A stretch of 64,000 nucleotides of DNA. Source: Filibacter tadaridae (GTDB lineage: Bacteria > Bacillota > Bacilli > Bacillales_A > Planococcaceae). Within the stretch, counting starts at the first letter, position 1. Every line of letters starts with the position of its first letter. Location: positions 80,912 through 144,911 of the forward strand of contig NZ_UXAV01000017.1 in the NCBI RefSeq assembly GCF_900609045.1, read 5' to 3'. This document shows, in pieces, positions 8,278 to 16,919 of the stretch. Below the pieces are notes generated by a model. It saw only the letters and a list, made by a program, of their open reading frames with translations, had not been told where the DNA came from and ran no database searches. The position numbers and the translations under genes were made by a program.

Positions 8278-9265
8278 ATCAAGCGTTGCCTACATCGTAT
8301 CCGCCGCCACACTCATAGTGGCGGTCTGGCTCGGTGTTTCAATCGGTACGGTGAAGTTACCGATTAGTACGTTATGGAATGGGTCGGCAGATGCAACGGC
8401 GACAACAATTCTATGGAAAATCCGCATGCCGCGCGTCGTACTTGCTGGACTTGTGGGTGCTTCTCTCGCAATCGCGGGGGCAGCTTTCCAAGGATTATTG
8501 AAAAACCCGCTTGCAGATCCATACACACTCGGAGTGTCATCCGGCGCCTCGGTCGGTGCTGTGGTGACACTCTTTTTCAGTATTTCCATCCCGTTCTTAG
8601 GCGCATATACGCTGCCCGTATTCAGTATGATCGGCGCCGCTCTGACCATGTTTCTTGTACTCGGTTTCGCCCGTCTTGTCGATCGTTCTATGAAAATGGA
8701 AACCATCATTTTAACAGGTATCATTTTCGGTTCATTCCTCGGCTCCGTCTTGTCGCTCATGATAGCGCTGACAGGGGAAGAGCTGCGACAGATCATCGGC
8801 TGGCTTCTAGGAAGCGTGTCGATGCGCGGCTGGAACTACATTACAATGATTTTACCGTTTGTTATCGTCGGTTCACTAATGCTGTGGTTCAATCGACGTG
8901 AATTGAATGCCATGCTTTTCGGCGAAGAACGGGCGCACCATTTAGGTGTCAATGTAAAGCGACGGAAATTCATGATTTTAATCGGCGGTTCAATTCTGAC
9001 GGGCGCGGCTGTCGCTGTTTCAGGGACAATCGGTTTCATCGGTCTTGTCGTGCCGCATATGACGCGTCTGCTGTGGGGGTCGGATCACCGTCATCTGCTC
9101 ACATTGTCATTCATGAACGGCGCAACACTGCTGATTATTTGTGATTTGATTGCCCGCACGATTATTTCACCGACGGAATTGCCGGTCGGCGTCATTACTG
9201 CATTCATCGGTGCGCCGGTTTTTGCATTCATCTTTTACAGACAAAGAAAGAAAGGGGCCATGTAA
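8270..9265 (+). CDS. btuC: Corrinoid ABC transporter permease BtuC
   Basis: A FecCD/BtuC-family permease of 331 residues with about 10 membrane segments. The GTG at 8270 is chosen because it has a GAGG ribosome-binding site 7 bp upstream and gives the usual family length; it overlaps the end of btuF by 8 bases. The GLLKNPLADPYTLGVSSGA segment and the GxxGFIGLVVPH segment (the coupling loop to the ATPase) are conserved. It acts with BtuF and BtuD in corrinoid import. Confidence 0.93.
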   Translation: MNKSSVAYIVSAATLIVAVWLGVSIGTVKLPISTLWNGSADATATTILWKIRMPRVVLAGLVGASLAIAGAAFQGLLKNPLADPYTLGVSSGASVGAVVTLFFSISIPFLGAYTLPVFSMIGAALTMFLVLGFARLVDRSMKMETIILTGIIFGSFLGSVLSLMIALTGEELRQIIGWLLGSVSMRGWNYITMILPFVIVGSLMLWFNRRELNAMLFGEERAHHLGVNVKRRKFMILIGGSILTGAAVAVSGTIGFIGLVVPHMTRLLWGSDHRHLLTLSFMNGATLLIICDLIARTIISPTELPVGVITAFIGAPVFAFIFYRQRKKGAM

Positions 9266-9266
9266 C

Positions 9267-10739
9267 ATGTTGCATGTCGAAAACGTAGCGGGCGGATACG
9301 GCAAAAAGAATATAGTGAAATCCGTCTCATTTCACGTCAATAAAGGCGAAATGCTCGGCATCCTCGGTCCGAATGGCAGTGGTAAGTCAACGCTTCTGAA
9401 GATCATTTCAGGGATTCTCCCCAAAACGCAAGGGACCGTCACCATCGATGGTAAAGACGCATCGAATTACAGTCAAAAAGAATTCGCGCGAAAAGTGGCC
9501 GTCTTGCCGCAACTCCATGCACATGCATTTTCCCACACGGTTCTGGAAACCGTTTCGCTCGGCAGATACCCGTACCAATCAGGCCTCTTTTCCTCTTGGT
9601 CGAACGAAGATGAACGTGCTGTTACAGAAGCTATAAAACATACGGCGATTACCCGCTACAAAGATACACATATCGAATTGCTATCAGGCGGCGAGCAACA
9701 GCGTGTGTTCGTTGCACAAGCACTCGCACAGGAAGCACCGATTTTATTGCTCGACGAACCGACGAACCACCTGGACATCGCTCACCAACAGCAATTGCTC
9801 GATACCATCCGCAAACAGGCGGTCGACAAAGGAATCACTGTCATCTCGGTATTTCACGACATCAACCTCGCTTCTTTATATTGCGATCGCCTATTGTTAA
9901 TGAATAATGGTGAAGTTGCGAACATCGGATTGCCGCTGGATGTCGTCAAAGAAGAGGCGGTGCGCGCTGTCTACCAAGCACGCGTTAAGACGCAACCGCA
10001 TCCTGAACTCGCAAAGCCGCAAATCACACTTTTATCCGACGCGGATGAAGAACTGAAGCCGTTCAGCGTGACGAAAGCGGATATTAGCATATCGTCGGAT
10101 TATGTCGCGCTACATTCAGAAAAACCGCTTAAAACACTTTCTTCCGCCGTACATAATGCAGGGATGGGCTGGTTCCGGACATTCGTCAACCGCCATGTCG
10201 ATGCTGATTACCATTGCGATGATGTCAAAGTAGAAATGGCGTCCTACCTTGAAGGGCAAGGGTTCCACGACACAGACACCGTCGGCATGATGACCGCAGT
10301 CACGACGCAACATGCGGAAGTCGAAGAATACCATGCGGATTTTGGCAGTGTCATTATCGTCGTAACAGCAGGTGTCGGTAACGCGGTCGATGTATCTGAA
10401 GCACTGACACGCGACCGCGAACACCGCATCGGGACCATCAATACATGGGTCATTGTCAATGGACAGTTGCCCGACGAAGCCTTCATTCAAGCGATGATCA
10501 CGGCGACAGAAGCAAAAGCCAAAGCGTTGCAGACCGAAAAAGTATTGGACCCGCTTACAGGCACAATCGCAACCGGGACTTCAACGGATAGTTTGCTTGT
10601 CGCCGCAACTCAGCAAGGCGAGCATCTGCCGTACGCTGGCCCGATCACTGAACTTGGAAAACGGATTGGCCACGGCGTTTACGATTGCACCGTACGGGCG
10701 ATTCAAGCTTATAAGAAAGCGAAAGGGTGGACAAATTGA
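9267..10739 (+). CDS. btuD: Fusion of corrinoid transporter ATPase BtuD with adenosylcobinamide amidohydrolase CbiZ
   Basis: A 490-residue two-domain protein. Residues 1-260 are an ABC ATPase with Walker A GPNGSGKST, signature LSGGEQQR, Walker B ILLLDEP and the switch His in VFHD. Residues from about 285 to the end match CbiZ, which hydrolyses the aminopropanol side chain of adenosylcobinamide or pseudo-B12 to give adenosylcobyric acid, so foreign corrinoids can be rebuilt with the preferred lower ligand. The fusion puts remodelling at the inner face of the importer. The ATG at 9267 follows the btuC stop by one base; in-frame sequence further upstream is inside btuC and is rejected. cbiB follows with a 4-base overlap. 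Confidence 0.92.
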   Translation: MLHVENVAGGYGKKNIVKSVSFHVNKGEMLGILGPNGSGKSTLLKIISGILPKTQGTVTIDGKDASNYSQKEFARKVAVLPQLHAHAFSHTVLETVSLGRYPYQSGLFSSWSNEDERAVTEAIKHTAITRYKDTHIELLSGGEQQRVFVAQALAQEAPILLLDEPTNHLDIAHQQQLLDTIRKQAVDKGITVISVFHDINLASLYCDRLLLMNNGEVANIGLPLDVVKEEAVRAVYQARVKTQPHPELAKPQITLLSDADEELKPFSVTKADISISSDYVALHSEKPLKTLSSAVHNAGMGWFRTFVNRHVDADYHCDDVKVEMASYLEGQGFHDTDTVGMMTAVTTQHAEVEEYHADFGSVIIVVTAGVGNAVDVSEALTRDREHRIGTINTWVIVNGQLPDEAFIQAMITATEAKAKALQTEKVLDPLTGTIATGTSTDSLLVAATQQGEHLPYAGPITELGKRIGHGVYDCTVRAIQAYKKAKGWTN

Positions 10740-11695
10740 TACCTGCACATTTCATCGCCATCGCCGTCGGTTTTCTTCTCGACCGCATCATTGGAGATCC
10801 GCCGAAATGGCCGCATCCTGTTCGATGGATTGGCGCGTTCATAACCAAATGCACAACCATGTTGAATAAAGGACGGAACCGCACACTAAAAGGGGCATTC
10901 GTTCTTTTCATAACTGTCGTCATTGTATCGATCATCGTCTTTTCCCTCGTAGGAATCGCGTATACTGTCAGTCCGCTAATAGGTATCCTCGTAGAAGGGG
11001 TGCTGATCGCCATCGGACTTGCACAGAAAAGTTTGCGGAGTGCCGCACTCGATGTGTATAAGCCGCTTGCTGCTGGGGATTTACCGGAAGCACGGACTAA
11101 ACTGTCATGGATTGTCGGTCGTGATACGGAAAAGTTGAAAGAAAGCGACATTACACGCGGTGTCATCGAAACCGTCTCCGAAAACACATCGGACGGCATT
11201 ACAGCACCTCTTTTTTGGGCGTTTCTATTAGGCGCACCAGGCTTATGGATCTACAAAACGGTGAATACGCTGGATTCAATGATTGGTCATAAAGACGAAC
11301 GTTTTCAGAAGTTCGGTACTTTTTCCGCACGCGCGGACGACGTCTTAAATTTCATTCCGGCACGGATCACAGGACTACTTATTCTTTTATACACGCCGAA
11401 TGAAGGAAAGGTACCGTTTGGTAAGCGGTTGAAGGGATGGAGCCAGGATTCCAGACGCCATCCAAGTCCGAATAGCGGATTCCTGGAAGCTGCTACCGCC
11501 TGGCAACTAGGTGTCAAACTAGGTGGAAAAAGTACCTATCGTGGCGTCGTTTCCAATAGACCGGAACTAGGTCCGGGCACGGTTCCACTCACTGCGGCGC
11601 ATATTCAATCAGCTATCACACAAATGCATTCAGTATCCATTGTCTTTTGGATCATGATGGCTGTAGTTGGGATGATGATCTATGCAGTTGCCTAA
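10736..11695 (+). CDS. cbiB: Adenosylcobinamide-phosphate synthase CbiB
   Basis: A membrane protein of 319 residues that attaches aminopropanol-phosphate (or ethanolamine-phosphate) to cobyric acid. The conserved motifs are LLDRIIGDPPKWPHPVRWIG near the start and ENTSDGITAPLFWAFLLG near residue 150, with GWSQDSRRHPSPNSG in the C-terminal half. About five membrane segments are visible. The TTG at 10736 is preferred over the GTG at 10727: it has a GGGTGG ribosome-binding site at proper spacing and repeats the 4-base stop/start overlap used throughout this operon. Confidence 0.93.
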   Translation: MIPAHFIAIAVGFLLDRIIGDPPKWPHPVRWIGAFITKCTTMLNKGRNRTLKGAFVLFITVVIVSIIVFSLVGIAYTVSPLIGILVEGVLIAIGLAQKSLRSAALDVYKPLAAGDLPEARTKLSWIVGRDTEKLKESDITRGVIETVSENTSDGITAPLFWAFLLGAPGLWIYKTVNTLDSMIGHKDERFQKFGTFSARADDVLNFIPARITGLLILLYTPNEGKVPFGKRLKGWSQDSRRHPSPNSGFLEAATAWQLGVKLGGKSTYRGVVSNRPELGPGTVPLTAAHIQSAITQMHSVSIVFWIMMAVVGMMIYAVA

Positions 11696-12761
11696 TCACG
11701 GAGCAAATCCACACCATGTATACGCGAAACTCGGTATCGAGCCGCCGGATACCCTATTGGATTTTAGTGAAAATGTCAATCCAGCTGGTCCACCGCAAGC
11801 CGTTAGCGACAGCTGGCCCGCGCTGCTCTCGAAACTGTCTGCCTACCCGGATCCGTTCGGAGAACCTTTCCTATCAGCAGCGGCAAATTTTCACGGCGTT
11901 TCTACCCCGTATTTATTCGCAGGGAACGGGGCTGCGGAGTTGCTCGCGCTTATCGCGGAACGCTATCAAGGCAAAAAGGCGCTCATCGTGCACCCGACAT
12001 TTTCCGAGTATGAAGCGACATTGACTGCGAAGAATGTCGAAGTCATCCAGATTATCGCATCGGAAACGGACGGCTTCGACTTGCCGCTTGCAACGATTTT
12101 GGAAAAAATGAAAGAAGTATCCGTTTTGTATCTATGCACGCCCAATAATCCCACTGGTCGCTTGCCGACACGGGACCAATTACAAACGATTGTCCGTCGC
12201 GGTGCAGAAGTGGATTGTGACTGTGTATTTGACGAAGCGTTCATCGATTTTGTGGATGAATCCCTGTCTTTCATTCCCGAAGTAGAAAACTATCCACATG
12301 TCACAGTTGTCCGGTCCATGACTAAAATGTACGCTATTCCTGGAATTCGACTCGGCTATGTCGTTGCAAGCCCAAGTATCATAATGGACATTAAAGCCCG
12401 CGCGCCGCATTGGAACGTCAATGGAATCGCGGCACAAATCGGGGCAGTTTGTTTGCGGGAAGAAACGTATCGGCAACAAGTCATTCACCAAAGTACAGTT
12501 GAACGACAACGTTTAACTGAATTTCTACGGCGACACGGCTGCACAGTGACGGATTCCGTTGCAAATTTCCTGTCATTTAAGCCGGGACCGCATCAGCAAG
12601 CAAGTAAACTGTTCCAAGATTTATTGCAACAGGGAATCGTACTCAGACACTCTGAAAACTTCCTCGGAATGGATGGACACTGGTTACGCGTCGGCATGAA
12701 GAAAGAAGCGGAGATGACACGATTGAAAGAGGTGTTGGCTATATGGTTCGCGGAAAACTGA
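11682..12761 (+). CDS. cobD: Threonine-phosphate decarboxylase CobD (PLP-dependent)
   Basis: A fold-type I aminotransferase-like protein of 359 residues. It converts L-threonine-O-3-phosphate to the aminopropanol-phosphate used by CbiB. The PLP lysine is in an SMTK motif at residue 215, within the conserved KMYAIPGIRLGY segment; TPNNPTGR and the FDEAFIDF motif (cofactor-ring aspartate) are present. It closely resembles histidinol-phosphate aminotransferase, but its place between cbiB and cobU settles the function. It overlaps cbiB by 14 bases and cobU by 19. Confidence 0.88.
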   Translation: MQLPNHGANPHHVYAKLGIEPPDTLLDFSENVNPAGPPQAVSDSWPALLSKLSAYPDPFGEPFLSAAANFHGVSTPYLFAGNGAAELLALIAERYQGKKALIVHPTFSEYEATLTAKNVEVIQIIASETDGFDLPLATILEKMKEVSVLYLCTPNNPTGRLPTRDQLQTIVRRGAEVDCDCVFDEAFIDFVDESLSFIPEVENYPHVTVVRSMTKMYAIPGIRLGYVVASPSIIMDIKARAPHWNVNGIAAQIGAVCLREETYRQQVIHQSTVERQRLTEFLRRHGCTVTDSVANFLSFKPGPHQQASKLFQDLLQQGIVLRHSENFLGMDGHWLRVGMKKEAEMTRLKEVLAIWFAEN

Positions 12762-13336
12762 CAGTCATTATAGGCGGTGTGCGAAGTGGAAAAAGTGCGT
12801 ACGCCGAAAAAATGCTTGTTGACGAAGCCAGCCACGTGGCAGGACGCCTCGTGTACATCGCATCGGGCACAGCGACGGATGCTGAAATGCAGGCACGCAT
12901 CGATAGGCACAAACAAGACCGTGCCGAAATCGATTGTACAACGATTGAACAACCTGTGGAACTAGCGGGAGTTGTGCCATCCATTCAACAAGGTGATTTG
13001 GTTTTATGGGATTGCTTGACCACATGGCTTGCAAATGAATTGTACAGCGGATGGGAAACCGCAACGCCTTGCATCAGCGAACCAGGCTGTATGGAACAGA
13101 AAGAAGCACAACTCTATGAAACAATTAATGACATTCTCGCAAAAACGTCACATCTAGTCATCGTTTCCAATGAAGTGCTGGATGAATTACCGTCAACCTA
13201 CATGGAAACACGTACGTACAGTAAATGGATCGGTCGCATACACCAAAAGCTTGTAGCACAGGCGGACGAAGCAATTGAAATTGATTATGGTCTGGCAACG
13301 GATTGGAAAAACGGACAGCGGGAGGTACTTGCATGA
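12743..13336 (+). CDS. cobU: Adenosylcobinamide kinase / adenosylcobinamide-phosphate guanylyltransferase CobU
   Basis: A 197-residue P-loop enzyme that phosphorylates adenosylcobinamide and then transfers GMP to it. The GGVRSGKS P-loop is at residues 11-18, the RHKQDR motif contains the histidine equivalent to the guanylylated residue, and LVLWDCLTTWLAN is the conserved central strand. The C-terminal end diverges from the usual GRRFRDxxGRxNQ motif, which is better kept in the second cobU-like gene at 15445. Overlaps both neighbours. Confidence 0.9.
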   Translation: MVRGKLTVIIGGVRSGKSAYAEKMLVDEASHVAGRLVYIASGTATDAEMQARIDRHKQDRAEIDCTTIEQPVELAGVVPSIQQGDLVLWDCLTTWLANELYSGWETATPCISEPGCMEQKEAQLYETINDILAKTSHLVIVSNEVLDELPSTYMETRTYSKWIGRIHQKLVAQADEAIEIDYGLATDWKNGQREVLA

Positions 13337-14169
13337 ATGGATTGATTGTATTAGGCACAGCATCCGATACAGGGAAAACACTGATTGCTACAGCGTTATG
13401 CCGCCTATTAGCCGACGAAGGCGTTTGCGTTACGCCGTTCAAATCGCAAAACATGTCCCGCTTTTCATCGATAACGCAAAACGGTGAAGAAATGAGCCGC
13501 GCGCAATTCATCCAAGCACATGCCGCTCGAACCGTTCCGTCCATTTACATGAATCCGATATTGCTGAAACCGGGCCAGGATATGAAATCGGAAGTGCTCA
13601 TTTTCGGGAAAAAACTCGGTCTTCTCGGGGGGATAGCATACCGGGAACAATTTTTCGAACAAGGCATCAAAGCCATCCATCTAGCACTTGCTAAGCTTGG
13701 CGAAACATATGAAACCATCATTATTGAAGGTGCCGGAAGCCCCGCGGAAGTGAATCTCAATGATAGGGAAATCGTCAATATGCGCGTCGCGGAAATTGCG
13801 GATGTACCCGCTATATTGGTCGCCGACATCGACCGCGGGGGTGCTATTGCGTCGATTGTCGGCACCTTGCAACTTCTTCCACCTGCACATCGATCGCGCG
13901 TTAAAGCGATTATTATCAATAAATTCCACGGAGACGTAACTCTATTTCAAGACGGCATTGATTTCATCGAATCCTACACGGGAATACCGGTTGCGGGCGT
14001 GATTCCATTCAAAGCGAATCACGGCATTGAGGAAGAAGACGTGGACCGCCCCGTCATCCCAGCACTCACAGGCGTCGATGTCTATGCTGAATGGGCAGCG
14101 CATGTGAAAGTGAATCTGGATTGGCCGCTCGTCAAGCGAATCATCGCACAACCAGGCGGTGTAACATGA
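13333..14169 (+). CDS. cbiP: Cobyric acid synthase-like protein (CbiP/CobQ) lacking the glutamine amidotransferase domain
   Basis: A 278-residue protein matching only the N-terminal ATP-dependent synthetase half of CobQ/CbiP, which is normally about 500 residues. Visible are the P-loop-like GTASDTGKT, the SQNMS motif (about 39-43), ARTVPSIYMNPILLKP, IIEGAGSPAEVNL and VADIDRGGAIASIVGT. The protein stops just where the class I amidotransferase domain would begin, so the catalytic Cys-His-Glu triad is absent. The stop overlaps the cobS start (ATGA), so this is a settled gene boundary, not a recent frameshift. It may use free ammonia or a separate glutaminase, or serve a different amidation step; that is inference. 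The ATG at 13333 follows a GGAGG ribosome-binding site. Confidence 0.85.
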   Translation: MNGLIVLGTASDTGKTLIATALCRLLADEGVCVTPFKSQNMSRFSSITQNGEEMSRAQFIQAHAARTVPSIYMNPILLKPGQDMKSEVLIFGKKLGLLGGIAYREQFFEQGIKAIHLALAKLGETYETIIIEGAGSPAEVNLNDREIVNMRVAEIADVPAILVADIDRGGAIASIVGTLQLLPPAHRSRVKAIIINKFHGDVTLFQDGIDFIESYTGIPVAGVIPFKANHGIEEEDVDRPVIPALTGVDVYAEWAAHVKVNLDWPLVKRIIAQPGGVT

Positions 14170-14930
14170 ACGGTATTTTACTGGCGCTTCAATTTTTCAC
14201 CGCCATTCCAGTCAAGAAAGAATTACCGCTTGGTCGAAAAGAAGTCACGGCAATGTACGTCGCACTGCCTTTTGTAGGCGCGGCAATCGGTCTTGTCATG
14301 TACGCCGTCTCGGTGTTGCTGTTGATCAATCTGCATACCGGCACATTGCTCGCGGCTGTATTCGTCGTCTTAACGGCAATTTTCCTGACAGGTGGCTTGC
14401 ACTTGGACGGCTGGGCGGACGCCGGGGATGCATTCTTTTCCTACAAGGATCGAGCGAAGCGACTGGAAATATTGGATGATCCGCGGCTCGGCGCTTTCGG
14501 CACAATGGCTCTCGTCTTGTTGCTCATCGTTAAAATTGCCTTGTTGAATGAAATCCTGATGCGCGGTACGGCAAGTCTCGTATTCTTCATCATGATTCCT
14601 TTGTTGGCACGCGCTGGAATGAATGTATATTTCACAACTGTAGGACTTGCTAAAGACAAAGGGATTGCCCATTTCTTCAAAGAGAAGATGGACATGAAAT
14701 TCGTCGTCGTTCTGTCGTTAAGTACAACTGTGTTGGCTTTAGTCATCCTCGGTTTCATTGTGGAAAGTGTTTTCATTCCGATAACATTATTTGGCGTTCT
14801 GGCAGTTGCACTTTACATCTATCGTCGATGGTCGATCCGTCATTTCGGCGGCGTATCAGGTGACTTATGCGGGGCATTCATCGAAGGAATGGAGGCGGTA
14901 TTATGGCTGACAGTTTTGTTCTTCATCTAG
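14166..14930 (+). CDS. cobS: Adenosylcobinamide-GDP ribazoletransferase (cobalamin synthase) CobS
   Basis: A membrane protein of 254 residues that joins adenosylcobinamide-GDP with alpha-ribazole (phosphate) to form the finished cobalamin. The FTAIPV motif near the N-terminus and the GLHLDGWADAGDAFFS motif with its metal-binding Asp residues (about residues 78-93) are diagnostic, followed by DPRLGAFG. Six or so membrane segments are visible. It shares a 4-base ATGA overlap with cbiP, and the next gene begins inside its 3' end. Confidence 0.94.
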   Translation: MNGILLALQFFTAIPVKKELPLGRKEVTAMYVALPFVGAAIGLVMYAVSVLLLINLHTGTLLAAVFVVLTAIFLTGGLHLDGWADAGDAFFSYKDRAKRLEILDDPRLGAFGTMALVLLLIVKIALLNEILMRGTASLVFFIMIPLLARAGMNVYFTTVGLAKDKGIAHFFKEKMDMKFVVVLSLSTTVLALVILGFIVESVFIPITLFGVLAVALYIYRRWSIRHFGGVSGDLCGAFIEGMEAVLWLTVLFFI

Positions 14931-15493
14931 TGCGTCACTTACCGACTCAAGGCAATGAAGACCGGAAATACATCGGCTGGACCGACGAACCTATTTTGGA
15001 ATCGGCTAAAGCGGTCCATCCACTGGCACTTGCCCGATTTGTTTGCGGAAGCGATTTACTAAGGGCCCGTCAGACGGCCGCACTTTATTTTCCGAATGAA
15101 AGGTACAAGGAGGATTGCAATTTCCGGGAATGCAATTTTGGTGAATTTGAAGGGAAAACCTATGCGGACCTTGAAAAGGATACAGATTACCGGCAATGGA
15201 TTGACGACCCTTACGCAAATGCACCAAGGGGTGGGGAAAGCTTGGTTGAAGTCGAAAATCGTGTAATGTCGGCACTCAAAATGGTACCGAAAGACGCAAT
15301 TATCGTGACGCATGGCGGTCCGATTCGCATCATTCTAACGAAATTTTCACCTATCCAAAACGAGTTTTGGTCATGGAAGATTCCACGTGGATACTGTTAC
15401 CGTCTTGAATGGGAAAATCAGCGGGCGTTCAAGGAGGGACAAGCATGCATATCTATATCGGCGGTGCCCACAACGGCAAACGGCACTATGTAA
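14903..15493 (+). CDS. cobC: Histidine phosphatase, likely alpha-ribazole-5'-phosphate phosphatase (CobC-like)
   Basis: A 196-residue histidine-phosphatase-superfamily protein. The RHLPTQGN motif carries the phosphorylated histidine near residue 11, and THGGPIRII carries the second catalytic His. CobC-type enzymes dephosphorylate alpha-ribazole-phosphate or cobalamin-5'-phosphate in the last step of nucleotide loop assembly. The position between cobS and cobU-like genes supports this over a generic phosphoglycerate-mutase-like role. The ATG at 14903 follows GGAGGCGG and lies within the cobS 3' end. Confidence 0.85.
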   Translation: MADSFVLHLVRHLPTQGNEDRKYIGWTDEPILESAKAVHPLALARFVCGSDLLRARQTAALYFPNERYKEDCNFRECNFGEFEGKTYADLEKDTDYRQWIDDPYANAPRGGESLVEVENRVMSALKMVPKDAIIVTHGGPIRIILTKFSPIQNEFWSWKIPRGYCYRLEWENQRAFKEGQACISISAVPTTANGTM

Positions 15494-15843
15494 GAACAAA
15501 ATTTGCACATGAAAAACTGGCATGGTTTGATGGCGAATTACCTGAAACGGATACCTTCATCAACCATAAAATCGTCATCGCGGGCCTCGAAAACTGGCTT
15601 GCGCAAACGGATTTGGATGAACAACAAGCTATCGAGCATATCATGAGAGTACAAAAGGATCGTAGCGTTATCATCATTTTGACCGACATCGGACGGGGTA
15701 TTGTACCGATGGATGCTGATCAGCGCAAGTTGCGGGACACTTGCGGACGGCTCTATCAACGATTAATTGCCGAAGCGGATGAAGTGACGCGCATTTGGTA
15801 TGGTCTCGCACAAACAGTGAAGAAAAGGGGAGAAAAACAATGA
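15445..15843 (+). CDS. Shortened CobU paralogue with altered P-loop
   Basis: A 132-residue protein that reads as a reduced second CobU. The P-loop is GGAHNGKR instead of GGxRSGKS, and the central region with the guanylylated histidine is missing. The C-terminal half keeps the CobU motif better than the full-length copy (GRGIVPMDADQRKLRDTCGRLYQRL, then ADEVTRIWYGLAQ). It may be a partner subunit complementing the diverged C-terminus of CobU at 12743, or a regulatory remnant; nothing here decides this. It is in frame, undamaged and overlaps the next gene by 4 bases, so it is unlikely to be a pseudogene. AGGAGGG precedes the ATG. Confidence 0.75.
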   Translation: MHIYIGGAHNGKRHYVRTKFAHEKLAWFDGELPETDTFINHKIVIAGLENWLAQTDLDEQQAIEHIMRVQKDRSVIIILTDIGRGIVPMDADQRKLRDTCGRLYQRLIAEADEVTRIWYGLAQTVKKRGEKQ

Positions 15844-16430
15844 AAATTTACACGCGAACAGGGGATAAGGGGAAAACAGGTTTGATCGGTGGACGTGTCG
15901 ATAAAGACAGTTTGCGCGTCGAAGCATACGGCACAATGGACGAATTAAATTCGTTTGTAGGAAAAGCAATGATTGAACTTGACGCAAAGACTTTCGCAGA
16001 TATACTTGCAGATTTGGAAGCGATTCAACACGAATTATTCGACGGCGGAAATGACCTTGCAAACGTCATGAAAGAGCGACACTACAAACTGACCGATGAA
16101 CCAATCGAAGTACTTGAACAACGTATCGATACATTAATGGAAGAAGCACCGCCGCTAGAGCGATTCATCCTACCGGGCGGCTCACCGGGGGCAGCGTCAC
16201 TCCATATTGCACGCACTATCGCAAGACGCGCAGAACGGCAAACGGTGACGCTTATGAAGGCGGAAGATGATGTTCCTGCAACTGTCCAACGGTATTTAAA
16301 CAGACTATCGGATTACTTCTTCGTTGCAGCGCGGATTGTCAACGCACGCCTTCAAGTAAAGGACATCGAATACGTCCGTAGCGCAAAAGTATTCCGTACA
16401 GAAGACACAAAAAAGAAAAAGGATAACTAA
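15840..16430 (+). CDS. cobA: PduO-type cob(I)alamin adenosyltransferase
   Basis: A 196-residue ATP:corrinoid adenosyltransferase of the PduO/MMAB family that makes the adenosyl ligand of coenzyme B12. Diagnostic segments are YTRTGDKGKTGL at the N-terminus (ATP binding), AYGTMDELNSF, and the corrinoid/ATP site RRAERQTV with YLNRLSDYFF in the C-terminal half. It provides the adenosylated form needed by CobU and by the downstream IcmF mutase. It overlaps the preceding gene by 4 bases. The symbol is by function; the fold is PduO, not CobA. Confidence 0.92.
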   Translation: MKIYTRTGDKGKTGLIGGRVDKDSLRVEAYGTMDELNSFVGKAMIELDAKTFADILADLEAIQHELFDGGNDLANVMKERHYKLTDEPIEVLEQRIDTLMEEAPPLERFILPGGSPGAASLHIARTIARRAERQTVTLMKAEDDVPATVQRYLNRLSDYFFVAARIVNARLQVKDIEYVRSAKVFRTEDTKKKKDN

Positions 16431-16433
16431 GTC

Positions 16434-16919
16434 ATGAAGCTCAAACGACTTACTTTAACAGCGCTGTTCGCAGCGTTATGCGTCATAGGGGGACTCATCA
16501 AAATCCCGTCCGGCATCGGTTCGCTCGCACTCGACACAGTTCCAGCGCTCGTATCCGCCGCATTCCTGCCCCCTGTTTTCGCAGGGACTGCCGCCATGCT
16601 TGGACACGCAGCGTCAGCCATGAACGCGGGATTTCCCTTAGGACCCTTGCATGTAATTATCGCGCTTGAAATGTTCGTCATTGTCATCGCTTTTGCCCGT
16701 CTGCATAAGGCGGGGCATGACTTGTTGAAATGGGTATTTTTCATAGTAGCAAATGGATTGCTCGCGCCATTGCCATTCTACTTCCTAATCTCACCGGCAT
16801 TTTTCATCGGTTCATTGCCATTTTTACTACTGGCAACAATCGTAAACGCGGTTATTGCGGCAGTTGTCATGCCAGTTATTCAACAAGCATTTGCAACTAG
16901 AAAGGGTCAACTGCGATGA
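16434..16919 (+). CDS. cblT: ECF-type S component, probable alpha-ribazole transporter CblT
   Basis: A very hydrophobic protein of 161 residues with five or six membrane segments, typical of ECF transporter substrate-binding (S) subunits. Its overlap with the downstream alpha-ribazole kinase gene matches the cblT-cblS pair described in Listeria and Geobacillus, in which CblT brings in alpha-ribazole. The energising ECF module is not in the window. Assignment rests on fold and context, not on a substrate motif. Confidence 0.82.
   Translation: MKLKRLTLTALFAALCVIGGLIKIPSGIGSLALDTVPALVSAAFLPPVFAGTAAMLGHAASAMNAGFPLGPLHVIIALEMFVIVIAFARLHKAGHDLLKWVFFIVANGLLAPLPFYFLISPAFFIGSLPFLLLATIVNAVIAAVVMPVIQQAFATRKGQLR

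Noticed and set aside
13333..14169. cbiP as a recent pseudogene caused by a frameshift
   Set aside because: No amidotransferase sequence can be read in any frame downstream; the stop overlaps the cobS start exactly as at other junctions of the operon.
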